Part shown: positions 37,271 to 46,791 of the stretch, in pieces
Numbering within the stretch: position 1 is the first letter of the stretch
Layout: the number at the start of each line of letters is the position of its first letter
From: Methanolobus vulcani
Lineage (GTDB): Archaea > Halobacteriota > Methanosarcinia > Methanosarcinales > Methanosarcinaceae
Assembly: GCF_900100715.1 (NCBI RefSeq)
Contig: NZ_FNCA01000009.1
Coordinates: forward strand, 1 to 64,000
Reading direction: 5' to 3'
DNA: 64,000 nucleotides
Made by a program: the position numbers and the translations under genes
Notes under the pieces: model-generated
What the model saw: the letters and a program-made list of their open reading frames with translations, nothing else
Database searches by the model: none
Told to the model about the DNA's origin: nothing

Positions 37271-38554
37271 ATGACCCTTGAGCCGGTTCACATAAAAGAG
37301 ATACATGAAATCGTCGACCGCATCGATAAATGTTTCAAAAAAGATGAAAATGACAACGATGACAATGAAAAAGTGAAGAACATATTTGAAAGGCTCAGAA
37401 AGCTTGAATACAATGATAAGGTAGTTTTAAGATCAATCGGGTCTGTCAGACGTGGAAAAGCAAGTATTGAAAGATTGCTGCATTCTGAAGATCCATATCC
37501 TGTCTCATATTCCTGTGACAGTGGAAGCACCACTGCCAAGACATTTGACAATGGACTATACATCGATTTCTGCCACTGTGCAATAGCCTGTACACCTACT
37601 GACCTTGACGTTCACAGCAAAAGAACAATTGTTGCAGCAGCTTATACTCTGAGTGATAAAGTATATCTTAATACCAGCAACAACTGGGAATCTTTTGACA
37701 ACGGCTGCGGAAGAAAAAAGATAATTCGTGTGCAACCCGGACTGCTCAACAAAAAGGTCACTGACATACTACATGATATTGCTCTCTATCTTTCAGAATC
37801 AGAGCACATACTCTGGATGCTTGACAGCATTGGAAATGATGATTTTTTCATAATGGATGGTCCCATTTATCCTAAAAGGATAATGTACTGGATGGTAGTA
37901 AATTCCGAGGATGTGGACATCAGTATCGACCCAAGCAGCAGGAAGATCATTCAGAACTACATTGACATAATGGACCACCATATTGAGAATATGAAGCCTC
38001 TTGTGGGTTTTGTGAAGAACCCGGAGGACATGCAGATAATGCTTGCACTGAGAAAACAGGAACCTGAACTTGATCTTCCGTGGCTTGTGGATGCACAGTT
38101 CTTCAAAAATGCATTATCACTTGAAAGAACTGGTTTGAAGAAGCGTGAAGCTGACAAATATATTACTTATACAAACTGGTTCGTGCAGCCAAACCAGTTC
38201 TACGAAAAGATGTTGAAATCAACATCACCCCTAGTTGCTGAAATGACCAGCAGCAAATTTGATGCAGAGGATTATGCCCTCAGTTTCTTCATGGCATATG
38301 TGCCGAAGCTAAATACTATTTTCAAGATAGAATCGCCTTATGGGCTTGTGAAAAACGAAGAACTGAGAAACCGGATGACAAGAAAAGTGCTCTATGACCT
38401 GGCACTTAATGGAATACCAAAGACACTTTCAAAAGCTGATTCTATAGCAAAGATACCGGTTCCTGAAAGAAAGAATATCATTGACAGGTTCAGGAATTCA
38501 AAGATTGATACTAATTACAACAGCATAAGATGGGATGAGAAGGATGAGAGATAA
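37271..38554 (+). CDS. nurA: NurA-domain 5'-3' nuclease
   Basis: 427 residues. NurA motifs: the first metal-binding Asp in SYSCDSGSTTAKTF (in place of VDGS), the second in FIMDGPIYPK, and a C-terminal His/Asp-rich region. It overlaps herA by 20 bases. In archaea NurA and HerA form a motor-nuclease complex that resects DNA ends with Mre11-Rad50 before recombination. An acidic DDND insertion lies near residue 30. Confidence 0.9.
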   Translation: MTLEPVHIKEIHEIVDRIDKCFKKDENDNDDNEKVKNIFERLRKLEYNDKVVLRSIGSVRRGKASIERLLHSEDPYPVSYSCDSGSTTAKTFDNGLYIDFCHCAIACTPTDLDVHSKRTIVAAAYTLSDKVYLNTSNNWESFDNGCGRKKIIRVQPGLLNKKVTDILHDIALYLSESEHILWMLDSIGNDDFFIMDGPIYPKRIMYWMVVNSEDVDISIDPSSRKIIQNYIDIMDHHIENMKPLVGFVKNPEDMQIMLALRKQEPELDLPWLVDAQFFKNALSLERTGLKKREADKYITYTNWFVQPNQFYEKMLKSTSPLVAEMTSSKFDAEDYALSFFMAYVPKLNTIFKIESPYGLVKNEELRNRMTRKVLYDLALNGIPKTLSKADSIAKIPVPERKNIIDRFRNSKIDTNYNSIRWDEKDER

Positions 38555-40370
38555 GGACATACTTTCTTTTGCAGGCGACATGGATGATGATCTGGAGATC
38601 GAGATTCCGGCAACTGACAAAAAACTGAGTGTAAAGAGAGAAGACGATTTTGAGGAACTTGTGCCTGAAACTGATAGCAAGGCATATACGCAGAATGGAG
38701 TTTCAGATGAGGCATTCGGTATAATAACCACAGGAATAGACCCGCTGGAGATAACAGAAGCCGGAGCAAGAATTACCGGATATATTACAACATCACACCG
38801 TCAGAAAGTGAGGCTTGGAACCTATGTCATGGTTCCATACGGAGACGAAGATCTGTTCGCAAGGATATGGAAACTCCAGTACCTTCAGGAATATGCTGTT
38901 GATGATGCAACAGAGATACACTCACGCAGGATGCTGCAATCCAATACAACAGATGAGGTTGACTACAAATTCCTAGCTTACCTTGATCCGATTTGCATTC
39001 TTTACGAACCAAGAGGAAGAAAAGGAATCCTTGATAGGAGAATGAGTGACAGGATACCACGCCCAAATACTCCCATTTTTCCTGTAACTGATAAAAAAAA
39101 GATACAGACGGGTCTCAATATTCCTGAGGAAGGAATTTTCATGGGACATTTGAGTGTTGGCGGGGAACTTGTCAAGACACACGCATTCCCATCGACTGTC
39201 CCATATTACCTGAGAAATGATTACTCAATGGGTGACCCTTTAATTTTCAGACACATGCTGGTCTGTGGAAGTACGGGAACTGGAAAAACATTCCTGACAA
39301 AGAACCTGCTGCGTCAGTTCATGAGTGAGAATAACCGTTACAAGCTCCGTGGTTCTGAGGAAAGAAGAAATCCCTGTCTGGTAATAATGGACCCGCAGGA
39401 TGAGTATTCCCAGCTTTTTGAGGACAACCCTGAAATTACAGACGATGACGAATTGACATTTGAAGCTGAAGATGTTAATTTCGGTGCCTGTAAGAACACC
39501 AAGACTTTTGTTGCAAAAATCAATGGTGAAGCCTATACTGGCAGATCAAGAGCAGAACAAATAGAATTCACAATTCCTTTTGAAATGGTGCAGAATAATT
39601 CTTGGCTCATTGCACCAGTAGGAATGACAGAATTGCAATACGTTGGAGTTGACCTGCTGCTTGAGGATTACTTCAAGAAAACCGGACAGCACACTTACAG
39701 CGGTTTCATGGACTTTATTGACAACGATATTACAAGAGACCTGTATGTTGAAAGCGGAAAGATACACGAATCTTCCTATGATGGTATCGTGCGCAGGGTA
39801 AAGAACCGTGCCCTTGCAAGAGTATTTGATCAGCCCGCAAGACCGATTAGTGAACTTCTCGGACAGATTTTCAAACCCGGACAGGTGAGTGTGTTCCCTA
39901 CAGAGTATATCACAAACTCACGCATACGTGACATCATTACTCTTACTTTGATGAGTACAATAGTCGATAACAAACTGAACACTTCTGGAGAGGCTGCCGT
40001 TAAAGAAACCCCTATAATCCTGGGGCTTGATGAAGCTCATCGTTATCTTGCAAAGGCAGGAGGAGAACACTCAAGGAGACTCATCTCTAAGTTTGCCGAT
40101 GCTGCTCGCCAGGGAAGGAAGGAAGGACTTGGACTTTTCCTTATCACTCAGGATCCACAGGACATTGACGATACAATTTTCAAGCAGATCAACACGCGCA
40201 TAATTCTCAATCTCAGTAATGATGCGGCAATCAGTACAATGAAGGTGAAAAAGGAATTTGAGAAGAGAATTCCTTACCTGAAAAAAGGACAGATGATTGT
40301 GCAGAGTCCTGATAACAGTGATATGGTTGAGATTATGGGGCTTTCACGGTGTGTTGTGAAGCATGTATGA
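38535..40370 (+). CDS. herA: HerA-type DNA translocase ATPase
   Basis: 611 residues. Acidic N-terminal extension (about 1-50), a HAS-barrel (about 50-170), then the FtsK/HerA ATPase with Walker A CGSTGTGKTFL, Walker B ILGLDEAH, and the C-terminal arginine-finger/sensor region (RQGRKEGLGLFLITQDP). It forms hexamers in the family and drives NurA. The start may be the ATG at 38535 or at 38544; both overlap the end of nurA. No mre11 or rad50 is nearby. Confidence 0.93.
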   Translation: MRRMRDKDILSFAGDMDDDLEIEIPATDKKLSVKREDDFEELVPETDSKAYTQNGVSDEAFGIITTGIDPLEITEAGARITGYITTSHRQKVRLGTYVMVPYGDEDLFARIWKLQYLQEYAVDDATEIHSRRMLQSNTTDEVDYKFLAYLDPICILYEPRGRKGILDRRMSDRIPRPNTPIFPVTDKKKIQTGLNIPEEGIFMGHLSVGGELVKTHAFPSTVPYYLRNDYSMGDPLIFRHMLVCGSTGTGKTFLTKNLLRQFMSENNRYKLRGSEERRNPCLVIMDPQDEYSQLFEDNPEITDDDELTFEAEDVNFGACKNTKTFVAKINGEAYTGRSRAEQIEFTIPFEMVQNNSWLIAPVGMTELQYVGVDLLLEDYFKKTGQHTYSGFMDFIDNDITRDLYVESGKIHESSYDGIVRRVKNRALARVFDQPARPISELLGQIFKPGQVSVFPTEYITNSRIRDIITLTLMSTIVDNKLNTSGEAAVKETPIILGLDEAHRYLAKAGGEHSRRLISKFADAARQGRKEGLGLFLITQDPQDIDDTIFKQINTRIILNLSNDAAISTMKVKKEFEKRIPYLKKGQMIVQSPDNSDMVEIMGLSRCVVKHV

Positions 40371-40552
40371 CCGGATTTATAAATTAAATTCCATTCCTTA
40401 AGATATATATTTGCTTTTTGAATTTTATTTAGAAAAGCATATATATTGTTTGGTGCCCAATTTAATTTAAGCAGATGCCAATTAGTGTTTACTCAGATTA
40501 ATGTATAAAAAAATTCTCAAATTGCAATTCTGAATTTGGGAAGGGGGAAAAT

Positions 40553-41427
40553 ATGACCAACGTACCAACTGTAGAAGCAATTTTGGCTTTCATAGCCTTG
40601 TTGACCTTCCTTCCTTTTGTGGTGGGGGTTTTTTTTCCTACATCTTTTTTAGAAATACGAAAATATCATTTTTAGGAGGAATTATTTCACTACCCCTATC
40701 CATTTTAATATGGTTCATTATTAATCTACCGATTTTTTTCGATGCACTGTTTGCAGGACTCCTTTCCAGCATATTAATAGGATTTATACTTTACAAATTT
40801 AAAAATTGGGAAATATCCACCATAAAATCGAATGTAAAGGGTACATTAAAAGTTTTTAATCGAAGAAATCTTTCTCTTTTGATCATTGCAATTTTAGTGC
40901 TAATTTCAATAGTTGTGTATGGTTTAAATCAGGAAAAAGAACTTGAATTCAAAGTAAATGACCCGAAAGGTGATATGAGTTACCGCGAGCTGAATGGGTC
41001 AGAATACGAACTTAGAGGATATGACCATATAGATATTACTCGGTTGGAATCAAAAATCGTAGGTGATTCGGTAGTTCTGGAAATGGAGCTTGCCGGAAAC
41101 GTGTCTGAAAAAAAAGCTGCAGAATATGATTTTTTTATCTATACAACGCGTTATAGTTCCCCTGACACATCAATTTCCCGCAGAGAAATGGAAGAAAATA
41201 GCAATATTCTAAGAGGGTATATCCCTTTAAAATCGCTAGAAGGACGAAATATCTTTGTTGTCACAGCAGTTTCTTCAGATTATACCTACAATCCTAATCT
41301 CGGCAGAGAAGGAGTTTCTGACTCATGCTCTAAAAAGAGGGCTTTAGGCGGTTATCTGCAATCAGCAGAATATTTACTAAAAATACTGTTGACACCTTTG
41401 GGTAGTATTTTGTACATGGTTGAGTAG
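40553..41427 (+). CDS. Membrane protein gene interrupted by a one-base frameshift
   Basis: ATG 40553 follows GGGGGAAAA and encodes a hydrophobic segment (residues 9-28), then stops at 40673. The downstream frame runs on without interruption from about 40630 through several more hydrophobic helices (LPLSILIWFIINLPIFFDAL, LLSSILIGFILY, LIIAILVLISIVVYG) into a soluble domain ending at 41427. Adding one base in the G5-T8 run at 40624-40636 joins them into a 291-residue protein with about four membrane helices and a ~160-residue domain. No family recognised. It may be a real pseudogene, phase variation or a sequencing error. Confidence 0.7.
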
Positions 41428-41457
41428 AATCCGGCGAATATTACATACCGGCCCTTC

Positions 41458-41475
41458 TAACCGAAATGTATATAT
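41458..41475 (+). promoter_or_regulatory. tRNA-Lys promoter (BRE/TATA)
   Basis: The CCGAAATGTATATATGAC stretch is a textbook archaeal BRE-TATA sequence, about 50 bases upstream of the mature tRNA 5' end, giving a start near 41490-41495. Confidence 0.65.
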
Positions 41476-41521
41476 GACACAAATACGTATGGATGTCTCG
41501 CTCAACTGAGCATGACAACGC

Positions 41522-41595
41522 GGGCCGGTAGCTTAGCCAGGCAGAGCGACGGACTCTTAATCCGTAGGCCAGGGGTTCAACTCCCTTCCGGCTCG
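41522..41595 (+). tRNA. tRNA-Lys (anticodon CTT)
   Basis: All arms pair: acceptor GGGCCGG/CCGGCTC, D stem GCTT/GAGC, anticodon stem ACGGA/TCCGT with loop CTCTTAA (anticodon CTT), and T stem AGGGG/CCCTT with loop TTCAACT. Discriminator G; CCA is not encoded. No intron. A T7 run at 41609-41615 probably ends transcription. Confidence 0.97.
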
Positions 41596-41828
41596 CATCT
41601 TACTATCTTTTTTTCTGAAGTTCTCGATTTTTGAGAGCAATCACTATATTTCTATTTTAGCCATGGTGTTCTGAACCAGAGATTCGAAACATTGTTTCAT
41701 AACATTATAAGTTGATGCGCACAAATTCTTATATTCGGGTTACAAACTTAATTACATGCGCAGGGTGGAGTATATAAGGATTGCATATTCGAGACCATAC
41801 AGTCCTACAACCCTTTACAGGTGGAAAA

Positions 41829-42428
41829 ATGAAGTATTACAGGGAGATTACAGGTTCAATCATCGTGTCAATTCTGCTTATTGCCACTATATCTACTTTT
41901 ATACTATGCGGTACGGCTGCTGAGAACACATCTGACTCGGAAAAACCTTACTATGCACTGGCGGGTTTCATGCTGAATCCAAGTGACAGTGATAAAGAGC
42001 TTATAATGCAGAGGATAGATGAATCTGATCAATTATCAGAAGATGAAAAGACTGAACTGGAACAGGATCTGATAAATGTCTGGAACAGATACCCTGATAA
42101 TACAGAAGAGGACCTCATTACAGTGAAAAAAGTACTTGATATTACGGTAGCGGTTGCAGAAAAAGAAAAAGCGACAGAGACCACAACAATTGAGACAACG
42201 GAATACAACACAAAAACCGAACTAGAGGAAGAGATTCCGGCAGAAGGAACCATAGAAAACACTACTGAAAACATAGAGACTACTGCTGAAAACGTAGAGA
42301 ATACTCCTGAAAATATGGATACCAGTGATGAAAAGAATGAGACACAATCTGCAACTGCAACCCCCGGATTCTCAGCTTTAAGTCTTGTTTTTGTCATCTC
42401 ACTTATTTTGATCAGAAGGAAACGGTAA
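41829..42428 (+). CDS. Secreted Thr/Glu-rich PGF-CTERM protein
   Basis: 199 residues from ATG 41829, preceded by AGGTGG. A signal peptide (about 9-31, ending CGTAAENT, possibly a lipoprotein-like Cys), a helical acidic middle part, a degenerate repeat region (TTENIE, TAENVE, TPENMD), and a C-terminal TPGF motif with a hydrophobic helix and RRKR tail. This is the archaeosortase-type anchor; the Thr-rich stretch is a likely glycosylated stalk (inference). A TATA box (GTATATAAG) lies near 41769. Confidence 0.78.
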   Translation: MKYYREITGSIIVSILLIATISTFILCGTAAENTSDSEKPYYALAGFMLNPSDSDKELIMQRIDESDQLSEDEKTELEQDLINVWNRYPDNTEEDLITVKKVLDITVAVAEKEKATETTTIETTEYNTKTELEEEIPAEGTIENTTENIETTAENVENTPENMDTSDEKNETQSATATPGFSALSLVFVISLILIRRKR

Positions 42429-42541
42429 ATTTAACCGGTTTCAACCGGCTTCCGTTTTTTTTATTTTTCGATTACTGTTCTGAAAACATTCCATTAGCCT
42501 TATCTATCTTTGAATTTTATTTGATTCAAAAAGGTGAAACA

Positions 42542-42712
42542 ATGCCAAAAGTGAGTCTTGACATTCCCCAGGAGCTTCTTGACGACCTCAACAAACATGT
42601 TGGAGATAACAAGAAGTTCGTCACACAGGCTGATGCTATAAGGACAGCCGTGCGTAAAATGCTTGACCAGCTCGATGATATAGACCGCAGGCACGGCAGG
42701 CTGGACGAGTAA
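42542..42712 (+). CDS. Ribbon-helix-helix DNA-binding protein
   Basis: 56 residues. The N-terminal strand MPKVSLDIPQELLDDLNKHV, then helix-turn-helix with TQADAIRTAVRKML, matches the CopG/Arc fold. AGGTGAAAC upstream supports ATG 42542. No partner toxin is adjacent, so it is more likely a stand-alone regulator than an antitoxin. Confidence 0.82.
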   Translation: MPKVSLDIPQELLDDLNKHVGDNKKFVTQADAIRTAVRKMLDQLDDIDRRHGRLDE

Positions 42713-42776
42713 ATTAAAAAATGAAAACGAAATTAGATCTTATTTTGTGCCTGCAGGCACTTTTCAGATTCAGTGA

Positions 42777-43550
42777 TCAAAGGCTTTTCAAATACTCAAT
42801 ACACTGCCTGCCTTCATCGAGGTTCATCATTTCAGTGACCATCATGCCTTTGTAACCTGAAATGCTTTCCATGAACTTTTTCCAGTCCACGGTTCCCTGT
42901 CCAAGAGGAAGGTGTTCGTCACGTTTTCCATGGTTATCGTGGATATGCATGTGTTTGATCTTTCCAAGGCACTTTTCCACGAACTCATCAACAAATCCAT
43001 TAGTATTAGCATGGCCTACATCAAGAGTAATTCCAACGTTTTCCCTGTTGACATCTTTCAGAATATCCAGCATCTCATCGGGATTCATGCCGTATATCTT
43101 TGGCATTTTGGGCATGTTCTCAACCGCAATTACAATTCCCATGTCTGCTGCATGATCGGAAAGTTGCTGAATTGATTCAACATTCTTCTTCCAGGCCTGG
43201 TCCTGAACCTGGCTTCCGTATGGGGAAAGATAACCCGGGTGAACCACAGCAAGGCTCACAAAATCAGATCCCATGTCCAGACATTTTTTCATCTGGCGCA
43301 TGATCTCGTCATGAATGCCTTTATTGAGGCCTGCAAGGTTCATATCAGAGAATGGCAGGTGCATTGTGAGTGTAAGGTTGGTTGTTTCGGATATGTCACG
43401 TACCAGATGGATATTTTCATCACTGAGGGTCTGTGAGCCTTCCTGGACAATTTCCCAGCCGGCGTATCCCATATCCTCAAGTTCGTAAGCCCAGTTGAAC
43501 TGGTCCCCAACTGCTGCACGTGATGAAAAACTCAGGTTTGTGACATTCAT
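42777..43550 (-). CDS. Sugar phosphate isomerase/epimerase-like TIM barrel
   Basis: 257 residues from ATG 43550, which has GGGATG upstream and lies against the stop of the UPF0201 gene. The xylose isomerase-like/AP-endonuclease 2 fold shows metal ligands in AVVHPG, VENMP, TLDVGHAN, HIHDNHGKRDEHLPLG and the late MVTEMM. The substrate is unknown. Confidence 0.88.
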   Translation of the reverse strand: MNVTNLSFSSRAAVGDQFNWAYELEDMGYAGWEIVQEGSQTLSDENIHLVRDISETTNLTLTMHLPFSDMNLAGLNKGIHDEIMRQMKKCLDMGSDFVSLAVVHPGYLSPYGSQVQDQAWKKNVESIQQLSDHAADMGIVIAVENMPKMPKIYGMNPDEMLDILKDVNRENVGITLDVGHANTNGFVDEFVEKCLGKIKHMHIHDNHGKRDEHLPLGQGTVDWKKFMESISGYKGMMVTEMMNLDEGRQCIEYLKSL

Positions 43551-43551
43551 A

Positions 43552-43995
43552 TTAAACATCCCTAATATCCATTTCAAAATCAGGAACACCATCTTCTGTT
43601 GGTGGTGTTAGCCAGTCAACGAACCTTTGCATCTCCCCTTCATTATCGGCTGTTACGGTGACATTGATAGATCCAAGTGGTTCTTCCTGTGCAGGATAAT
43701 TCAGGCGGCCGACGCTTGCAACCTGCTTGCTGATGATAAAAGAAGTTGACAGGCCATCCTCTGACCTACCGACATTAAGCCTTGTGCGTGAAGTGTCAAT
43801 AGTTTCCTCCTCTCTTATCTGGAAGTGAATATTTTTCAGCGCATAGATGTCACTCTCACCGGTGAACTTCCCGCTGTACTCTGAGCTTTCCTCGTAATCA
43901 AAATCAATCTCAGGGAAGAGTTGGTCAAGAGCTGAGAAAACTTTGTCCTTGCTCTCTGTAGGGTTTACGACTGCTGAAACTGTAACTTTTATCAT
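43552..43995 (-). CDS. UPF0201 family RNA-binding-type protein
   Basis: 147 residues. Recognised from the start IKVTVSAVVNPTESKDKV and the conserved RTRLNVGRS / FIISKQVASVGRLNY segments. The fold resembles ribosomal protein L5/RNA-binding domains; function unknown. It commonly neighbours the UPF0200 kinase gene in archaea, as here (about 100 bases upstream on the same strand). Confidence 0.88.
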   Translation of the reverse strand: MIKVTVSAVVNPTESKDKVFSALDQLFPEIDFDYEESSEYSGKFTGESDIYALKNIHFQIREEETIDTSRTRLNVGRSEDGLSTSFIISKQVASVGRLNYPAQEEPLGSINVTVTADNEGEMQRFVDWLTPPTEDGVPDFEMDIRDV

Positions 43996-44094
43996 GATAA
44001 CTTTCCTGCCGGTTATGACTGTAAGTTTTATGGAATTCTTCTTTGAAATAATTCCTGAAATTTATTTATGAAAACTATTCTTTATGCCTGTTCC

Positions 44095-44631
44095 TTACTC
44101 CACAAGTGCCAGGATACTTTTCCTGAACTCATCAAGAGTGTTATTATTCTCAACAACAACGTCTGCAATTTCCATTGCTTCACCCATTCCCCAGCCAAGC
44201 TCACGTTCATCCCTGACCTTAAGCTCACTAATATCTTTCATATCATCGCTTCTCTTGCGGGCAAGCACGCGATTGAACCTTATCTCAAGAGGAGAATCCA
44301 CGGAAACAAGGGTGAAATCTGATCCAAAAGCCTCTTTGAATCTCTCTACTTCAGGAACGCTGCGAACACCATCAATACCTATGAAATCCTCATTTGCAGC
44401 CTGGATCTTCGGGATACATCTCTTTGCAACAGCGTCTCTGCCTTCCTTTTCACGCAGGTCGGTGCCCACACCGCCTGTATTGGCGTCGGTTGGCTCAAGT
44501 CCTCTGCGTACAACCTCTTCCCTGATGACATCTCCCATATTGATAACAGTGATACCTTTCTGGCGCAGAACAGATGCTGCCTCTGATTTGCCTGAGGCCG
44601 GCATTCCAACAAAAGCTAAAATCTTAGTCAT
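44095..44631 (-). CDS. UPF0200 dephospho-CoA kinase-like P-loop kinase
   Basis: 178 residues. P-loop GMPASGKS near the start, the GDVIREEV LID-like segment and the SVDSPLEIRFNR motif mark the archaeal UPF0200 group, distantly related to CoaE and adenylate kinases. It is often annotated as nucleotide kinase or dephospho-CoA kinase; the true substrate is uncertain because a different archaeal dephospho-CoA kinase is known. Confidence 0.88.
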   Translation of the reverse strand: MTKILAFVGMPASGKSEAASVLRQKGITVINMGDVIREEVVRRGLEPTDANTGGVGTDLREKEGRDAVAKRCIPKIQAANEDFIGIDGVRSVPEVERFKEAFGSDFTLVSVDSPLEIRFNRVLARKRSDDMKDISELKVRDERELGWGMGEAMEIADVVVENNNTLDEFRKSILALVE

Positions 44632-44758
44632 AGATGAACCTGTCTTCTTTTATTAAGTTAGTAAAGGATAAGTCTTAAAACTCAATTTCCAGTGATTTAA
44701 TAGATTTTTCCATACATCCTACTTATATATTAGTATACCCTTCGATAGGACAATTCCA

Positions 44759-45715
44759 ATGAAAATCGCTGACATTAATATTCCTGGAAATATCCTGCTT
44801 GCACCAATGGCCAATGTGACAAACCTTCCTTTCCGTCTCATGTGTAGAAAATACGGGGCATCCATCACTTATTCAGAAATGATAAGCTCGGATGCTGTCA
44901 TATACGAGAATGAGAAAAGCATCAGCCGTGGGATGAGCTGCGAAGAAGAAAGACCGCTTGGAATTCAGATTTTTGGTAATTCTGTTGAAAACATGACTGA
45001 AGCAGCTCTAAAGATAGAAGAGATCTACCAGCCTGAAATTATCGATATCAATTTTGGCTGCCCTGCAAGACTCCTGACAAAAGACGGCTGTGGGTCTGCA
45101 CTTCTAAGGTCACCTGAACTTATTCATGAGATAGTTACAGGGCTTACAGATAATCTGTCCACTCCTGTAACCGCGAAAATACGCATAGTTGAAGATATGG
45201 AAAAGACACTGAAGATCGCACACCTGATCGAAGACGCTGGAGCAGACGCATTAACAGTTCATGGAAGGACAAGGCAGCAACAGTATTCCGGAAAAGCTGA
45301 CCATTCTTACGTGAAAAGGATAAAACAGGAACTCAGCATCCCTGTTATCGCTAACGGTGATATTATTGATGAAACATCAGCATGGCAGGTATTGGATTAT
45401 ACAGAATGTGACGGTATAATGATCGGCAGGGCTGCAATGGGTAATCCTTTCCTTTTCAGGAGAATTTCCCACTACCTTGAGACCGGGGAAATACTGGAAT
45501 ATAAGGAATGCAGCCAGAAAATTGCAGACCTGAGAGAATACTTTGGGCTTTTAGAGGAATATGACCTGATGCATACTGTCAACATAAAGGCGCAAGCACA
45601 GTGGTTCACCCGTGGGATGAGAAATGGCAGACATATAAGGAGAAGTATTGCCAGCTCAAAAAACATTGAAGAGATTTTGCAAAGTCTGGATGAAATGTGC
45701 AAACATGCCGAGTGA
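44759..45715 (+). CDS. tRNA-dihydrouridine synthase
   Basis: 318 residues. FMN-binding TIM barrel with LLAPMANVTNLPFR at the N-terminus, INFGCPARLLTKDGCGSALL holding the catalytic Cys, VHGRTRQQQYSG, and VIANGDI/GIMIGRAAMGNP for phosphate binding. A C-terminal helical tRNA-binding domain follows. It reduces uridines in the tRNA D-loop. A TATA-like sequence (TATATATTAG) lies near 44722. Confidence 0.93.
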   Translation: MKIADINIPGNILLAPMANVTNLPFRLMCRKYGASITYSEMISSDAVIYENEKSISRGMSCEEERPLGIQIFGNSVENMTEAALKIEEIYQPEIIDINFGCPARLLTKDGCGSALLRSPELIHEIVTGLTDNLSTPVTAKIRIVEDMEKTLKIAHLIEDAGADALTVHGRTRQQQYSGKADHSYVKRIKQELSIPVIANGDIIDETSAWQVLDYTECDGIMIGRAAMGNPFLFRRISHYLETGEILEYKECSQKIADLREYFGLLEEYDLMHTVNIKAQAQWFTRGMRNGRHIRRSIASSKNIEEILQSLDEMCKHAE

Positions 45716-45985
45716 TACCATTTATAAATCAATCATTATGTTTTTAATATACTTATTTTTATTAATTGATGGTGTATTAACACCGTAAATTACCGAAAGA
45801 CTAAATAGTAATTAACCGATTCTACACAATTAAACATTGCATATAACGTCAGTTGACGAAAAATATGATACTTTTATGGTATTAATTTTCGACACCTTAC
45901 GTGCGATGTTTACCGATAAAAACGTACAGAAAATCGGAATAATTTGTTATATCTATTATTACACATGGTTTATGGAGAATTCTAG
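45716..45985 (+). promoter_or_regulatory. por operon upstream region
   Basis: 270 bases without a gene. GGTGT-ATTA-ACACC (45771-45784) is a hairpin that may end dus transcripts. GTCAGTTGAC (around 45850) and CCGAT/ATCGG (45913-45917 and 45933-45937) are inverted repeats that could be operator or leader elements of the por genes. TTATAT near 45948 is a candidate TATA box, and GGAG precedes the porG start. Confidence 0.4.
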
Positions 45986-46534
45986 ATGAAAGAAATACGC
46001 ATACACGGTCGTGGTGGTCAGGGCTCTGTCACAGCTGCTGAACTTCTGGCCGTTGCTGCTTTTGCAGACGGTAAATTCAGCCAGGCCTTCCCCGCATTCG
46101 GAGTAGAAAGAAGGGGTGCACCGGTCCAGGCATTCACAAGGATCAACAATGAACCAATCAGGCTCAGAAGCCAGATCTACGAACCTGATTACGTTATTGT
46201 ACAGGACCCTACACTCCTTGAAGTAGTCGACGTTGCAAGCGGTCTCAAGGAAGATGGCATACTTATCATTAACAGTGACTTTGACGCTGACAAGTTTGAC
46301 CTTGATACCAAGGCAAAAATAATGACTGTCAACGCAACAAAGATCGCACTGGATATTATTGGAAGACCTATTGTAAACACAGTTCTTCTGGGTGCTTTTG
46401 CAGGGGCAACAGGCGAAATAGAGCCTGAATCAATCATGGAAGCTGTTAAGGAAAGGTTCCCTGGTAAGGTAGGAGAAAGGAACGCTGAAGCTATCCAGGA
46501 AGCATACAAGATGATGAAGGAGGCTAAGAAATGA
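45986..46534 (+). CDS. porG: Pyruvate:ferredoxin oxidoreductase gamma subunit
   Basis: 182 residues. The gamma-family start [21 protein letters not shown] and [19 protein letters not shown] are diagnostic. Part of the four-subunit enzyme that interconverts pyruvate with acetyl-CoA and CO2 using ferredoxin; in methanogens it mainly makes pyruvate for biosynthesis. First gene of porGDAB; its ATGA end overlaps porD. Confidence 0.95.
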   Translation: MKEIRIHGRGGQGSVTAAELLAVAAFADGKFSQAFPAFGVERRGAPVQAFTRINNEPIRLRSQIYEPDYVIVQDPTLLEVVDVASGLKEDGILIINSDFDADKFDLDTKAKIMTVNATKIALDIIGRPIVNTVLLGAFAGATGEIEPESIMEAVKERFPGKVGERNAEAIQEAYKMMKEAKK

Positions 46535-46791
46535 AGATTCTTCCAGGTGGAGTCTGTGAGGCAGGCACAACCAGAGTAAACAAGACTGGTGGATGGAGAA
46601 CTTTCAAGCCGGTTTACGATTACGACAAATGCATAAAATGTAAGTTATGCGAACTCCTTTGCCCGGACAGCGCAGTAAACCCAAGAGATGACGGATACTT
46701 TGAGTTTGATTACGAATTCTGCAAAGGATGTGGAATCTGCGCAAACGAATGTCCAAAGAGCGCAATCACAATGGTTCTGGAGGAGAAGTAA
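46531..46791 (+). CDS. porD: Pyruvate:ferredoxin oxidoreductase delta subunit
   Basis: 86 residues. Two 4Fe-4S motifs, [12 protein letters not shown] and [12 protein letters not shown], in the arrangement of the PorD ferredoxin subunit that carries electrons from the TPP site to external ferredoxin. Overlaps porG by 4 bases; porA starts immediately after its stop. Confidence 0.95.
   Translation: MKILPGGVCEAGTTRVNKTGGWRTFKPVYDYDKCIKCKLCELLCPDSAVNPRDDGYFEFDYEFCKGCGICANECPKSAITMVLEEK

Noticed and set aside
42542-42712. Ribbon-helix-helix protein as part of a toxin-antitoxin pair
   Set aside because: The following gene is a convergent TIM-barrel protein on the other strand and no toxin-like gene is adjacent.
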